From contig JBARBN010000012.1 of the NCBI GenBank assembly GCA_049793155.1, forward strand, positions 1-27,905: a DNA stretch of 27,905 nucleotides. Direction: 5' to 3'. The first letter of the stretch is position 1. Every line of letters begins with the position of its first letter. This DNA comes from JALNZF01 sp049793155. Its GTDB lineage: Bacteria; Nitrospirota; UBA9217. The translations under genes and the position numbers were made by a program. Of the stretch, positions 25,502-27,905 are shown one piece after another. A model generated the notes under the pieces. That model had not been told where the DNA came from. It made no database searches and saw nothing but the letters and a program-made list of their open reading frames with translations.

Positions 25502-26671
25502 ATGGCCGACTATGACATTCATGAAGGTCTGTCGCGGGTGATCTCACAACTCACCGCGGCTGTGGTGAATACCGGCCTCTACTCGCAGACCCATCCACAG
25601 GTTGCGCAGTATGTCGAAAAAGCGTATGTCGTTCTGGCGGAGATTCTGCAGAACAAACCGGAGATAACGCTGCTCCTCATCGGCAACGACCTCATCGCCG
25701 ATAACCGGCAGCTGGCGGCAACCGGCTCCTCGTCATATGTGACGAACTTCATCCGCATCCTCAAAAAACACGCGATCGAGCGCATTTCCTTTGTCGTGGG
25801 ACTTCCGAAAGAGGAGCTCCAGATACTTATTCAGGACCTTGCCTCCACCGAAACGCTCTCGATACGGTCCACGTCTTTCATCAAGCTCGGCAAGGTGGAA
25901 CTCAGGATCAACAAGCCAGGTGAACAGCACTCCGTCGCGGAGGCCGGTGACCCGACGAATTCCGTCGACGTCCCCCAGGAGGTGTTTCAGGAACTGCTTG
26001 CGCTTACGAGTGAGGAGCTCGATCACCTCAAAGATCTTTACCTGAGCGCAAAACTTCACAAGAAGATCGATGTCCGAAGTGTGGACGACATGGTCAAGGG
26101 TTTTATCAAGGGGTTCCGTCAGGAGATCAACCCCCTGGGCCTTCTCGCATCGCTCAAGTCGGTGAACGAGTATACGTTCACCCATGTCACGAACGTTTGC
26201 ATCCTGACCATGGGCATTGCCGAGAATCTGGGCTTCACGGGTGAACACCTGCATCAGATCGGCGTTGCATCGCTTCTTCATGACATCGGAAAGATATTCA
26301 TCCCTGACGAGATCCTGAGCAAGCCCGGAATGCTCACCCCCGAAGAACGGAGGACCATAGAGACCCACACGGTCAAGGGCGCGCGCTATCTCATGGGTAT
26401 CGAGGGAATCCCGAAGTTGGCGGTACTCGCGGCACTGGAGCACCACCAGAAGTTCGACGGGAACGGATATCCGTCGATCAAGGGCGGATGGACGCCGAAT
26501 ATCGCGAGCCAGCTGATCTGCGTCGCGGATGTATTCGATGCCATGAGGAGCAGAAGGTCCTATCAGGAACCAAAACCCATTGAAATGATCATAGGAGTGC
26601 TTACAAAAGGAAAGGGCGCGTCATTCAACCCGATGGTCGTTGACCGCTTTCTCAAAATGATAGCGCGGTGA
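25502..26671 (+). CDS. HD-GYP domain protein, probable cyclic-di-GMP phosphodiesterase
   Basis: 389 residues, ATG with AGGACGGA upstream, 51 bases after the HEAT gene. Residues about 5-140 are the module shared with that protein; about 200-389 form an HD-GYP domain with H-D-I-G-K (near 260), E-x-x-x-I-x-x-H-x-x-x-G (near 285), H-H-Q-K-F-D-G-N-G-Y-P (near 314) and V-A-D-V-F-D-A-M. Metal ligands are all visible; the usual Glu of H-H-E is Gln here, which occurs in some members. HD-GYP domains hydrolyse c-di-GMP to pGpG/GMP. No receiver or TM segment is present; the N-terminal module is probably the input domain. It could adjust motility or surface behaviour, but nothing links it by operon to the envelope machine. 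Confidence 0.93.
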   Translation: MADYDIHEGLSRVISQLTAAVVNTGLYSQTHPQVAQYVEKAYVVLAEILQNKPEITLLLIGNDLIADNRQLAATGSSSYVTNFIRILKKHAIERISFVVGLPKEELQILIQDLASTETLSIRSTSFIKLGKVELRINKPGEQHSVAEAGDPTNSVDVPQEVFQELLALTSEELDHLKDLYLSAKLHKKIDVRSVDDMVKGFIKGFRQEINPLGLLASLKSVNEYTFTHVTNVCILTMGIAENLGFTGEHLHQIGVASLLHDIGKIFIPDEILSKPGMLTPEERRTIETHTVKGARYLMGIEGIPKLAVLAALEHHQKFDGNGYPSIKGGWTPNIASQLICVADVFDAMRSRRSYQEPKPIEMIIGVLTKGKGASFNPMVVDRFLKMIAR

Positions 26672-26684
26672 AGGATACGAACAA

Positions 26685-26745
26685 GTTCGGAGTCTCGAGT
26701 TCGGAGTTCGGAGTGAGGACTGCTGACCCCTGCCCCCTGCCCCCT
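26685..26745. repeat. Short direct repeats between convergent genes
   Basis: Three copies of GTTCGGAGT (26685, 26699 and 26706, the last two overlapping by two bases), then three CCCCTG blocks at a seven-base period (about 26726-26745). They lie between the HD-GYP stop and the end of the convergent barrel gene. No terminator hairpin is visible in the gap. Confidence 0.6.
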
Positions 26746-26753
26746 GTCTCTCC

Positions 26754-27905
26754 TTACCAGGAATACATCAGCTCCACGACAACCTGATCATTCCTCGAAT
26801 ATCTCCCAAATATGGACTGCGGCGGTCCGTTCAACGCAATGGCGTTCACCCCTGCCTTCCACGAATCAGTAAATATGTACCAGGCATTCGCTTTGGCCAT
26901 GGTAGCCCCGTGCTCGGGGTTGTAAGCGATGTTCAGGTTGGTTTCCACCTTTTGGTTCATCCAGCCCGCTTTGAGGTTTGCCCAGAAGATCGTTTCGGCT
27001 CTCTTCTCATAGAGCGTATCCGGTCGACGGGTGATAACGGCTTGTTGGGCCTGCATGGTCAGGAGGCCGTCCTCAAAGAGCCGGTAGTCAACGCCGATCC
27101 CATAGTCGAGTTCGTCGCTCTTGTGCTCGATGGGATTCAGGGCGGTTGCCCCCGGAGAGGGAATTGGCGGGTATCCCCATAGTTCGCGCCTGATATTATA
27201 ATAGCGGTTCATGATGTATGCGGCCTCGGCCCTGATGCTCCAGTCTCCCTTTATTGCTGCCGCGTCAAATCCTATTGAAGTGATCTTGTGAAAATCGGGT
27301 ACATAACCGGGATCGATCAGTACTGCTCCCGGACGGGGATCGATCACGAGCGCCGTGCTCCTGAATACCGGCTTCGGGTCGTAGCCCTGAAAAAAATTGA
27401 TGCCCCACTCGACAGCACCGGTATACCGGGCGCGCAGACCGAGGCTGCTGTTCCCGATGGTCCGCGGCGGCAGATCCGGCTCAGCGGGGACGATCTCGCC
27501 ATTCGGTATCAGTGAAAATGCGGCTGCGCTCGATATGCCCGACCATCGCTCATCCGGGAGAGGCAGGCGATAGGGAACGAATATTGGAACCCAGACCGTG
27601 TCAAAGGTCCAGTCGCCTTTATTCACGGTTGCCGAGACGGACGGCACACCTATCTTCCTGTCTTCGAGCGGTTTTACGAGGAACTGCGTGTAGTCCCAGG
27701 GATTCAACAGGTCGTTCGGCGGGTATTCGTCGAGCCTGCCCCAGGCAAAGCGCTGTATGCCGGCCCGGACATCTATGTCATTCATGGTGCGTGAAACATA
27801 CAATTCCTTGAACTCGAGATAGGGCGTATTGCTTTGGTATACCTCATCGTAGTTCTTGAAAAGCTTCCTGTCCCGCGCCGGACGCACCACCGTTCCGTCC
27901 CATCC
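26754..27905 (-). CDS. Outer-membrane beta-barrel protein, DUF1302-like (5' end outside window)
   Basis: 383 residues visible; the frame is open to the right edge, so signal peptide and first strands are missing (GTG 27888-27890 is not a credible start). Alternating strands with aromatic girdles, and a final strand V-V-V-E-L-M-Y-S-W ending in Trp, the usual barrel-assembly signal. The segment R-A-G-I-Q-R-F-A-W-G-R-L-D-E-Y-x-P-x-D-x-L-N-P and V-W-V-P-I-F-V-P-Y-R-L-P-L match the pattern I know from DUF1302-type outer-membrane proteins. The substrate or role of such proteins is mostly unknown. It converges on the HD-GYP gene and is probably a separate transcription unit continuing beyond the window. 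Confidence 0.85.
   Translation of the reverse strand, partial: GWDGTVVRPARDRKLFKNYDEVYQSNTPYLEFKELYVSRTMNDIDVRAGIQRFAWGRLDEYPPNDLLNPWDYTQFLVKPLEDRKIGVPSVSATVNKGDWTFDTVWVPIFVPYRLPLPDERWSGISSAAAFSLIPNGEIVPAEPDLPPRTIGNSSLGLRARYTGAVEWGINFFQGYDPKPVFRSTALVIDPRPGAVLIDPGYVPDFHKITSIGFDAAAIKGDWSIRAEAAYIMNRYYNIRRELWGYPPIPSPGATALNPIEHKSDELDYGIGVDYRLFEDGLLTMQAQQAVITRRPDTLYEKRAETIFWANLKAGWMNQKVETNLNIAYNPEHGATMAKANAWYIFTDSWKAGVNAIALNGPPQSIFGRYSRNDQVVVELMYSW

Overview
The window comes from a diderm (Gram-negative) bacterium, moderately GC-rich by eye. Outer-membrane barrels, OmpA-like domains, lipoboxes and a TolQ/TolR/TonB-type energy module all require an outer membrane. Nitrospirota or Desulfobacterota (old Deltaproteobacteria) fit best, judging from the gene mix: an Agl/Glt-like module, an HD-GYP protein with a non-REC N-terminus, and several kinds of short palindromic repeats. 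This placement is inference; no rRNA or marker gene is present.

Positions 1-20252 (+ strand) form one long, tightly packed gene series that I read as a single envelope-spanning, proton-driven machine. In order: a very large DUF11/SdrD-B repeat protein cut by the left edge; a 1729-residue protein joining three OmpA-like domains to an outer-membrane barrel; a small periplasmic protein; a TPR/coiled-coil protein; a 1095-residue TPR lipoprotein; a smaller TPR lipoprotein; a 96-residue periplasmic protein; a TolQ/ExbB channel protein; two different TolR/ExbD proteins; and a TonB-like protein with a cytoplasmic coiled coil. One channel protein, two ExbD-type proteins, a TonB/AgmX-type coupler, TPR proteins and outer-membrane partners recall the Agl-Glt gliding and Nfs spore-coat machineries of Myxococcus. 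The very large repeat protein and the OmpA-barrel fusion make this a distinct variant of unknown output.

Positions 20529-22535 hold a lipoprotein of unknown function and a polytopic membrane protein with a duplicated G-x-G-Q-x-x-N-G-Q motif. Positions 22575-22985 (- strand) hold tRNA-Ala(GGC) with a good promoter, followed by two tandem 171- and 164-bp units. Each unit carries a copy of the tRNA 3' end, strong internal palindromes and its own terminator, a layout like the E. coli tyrT/rtT repeats.

Positions 23153-26671 (+) encode two adjacent proteins sharing a related N-terminal module, one continuing into HEAT repeats and the other into an HD-GYP cyclic-di-GMP phosphodiesterase domain. A - strand outer-membrane barrel gene runs off the right edge.

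Three different short palindromic elements lie inside the machine gene series: two in gene gaps, and one within the coding sequence for the signal peptide of a TPR lipoprotein, where the reading frame stays open.
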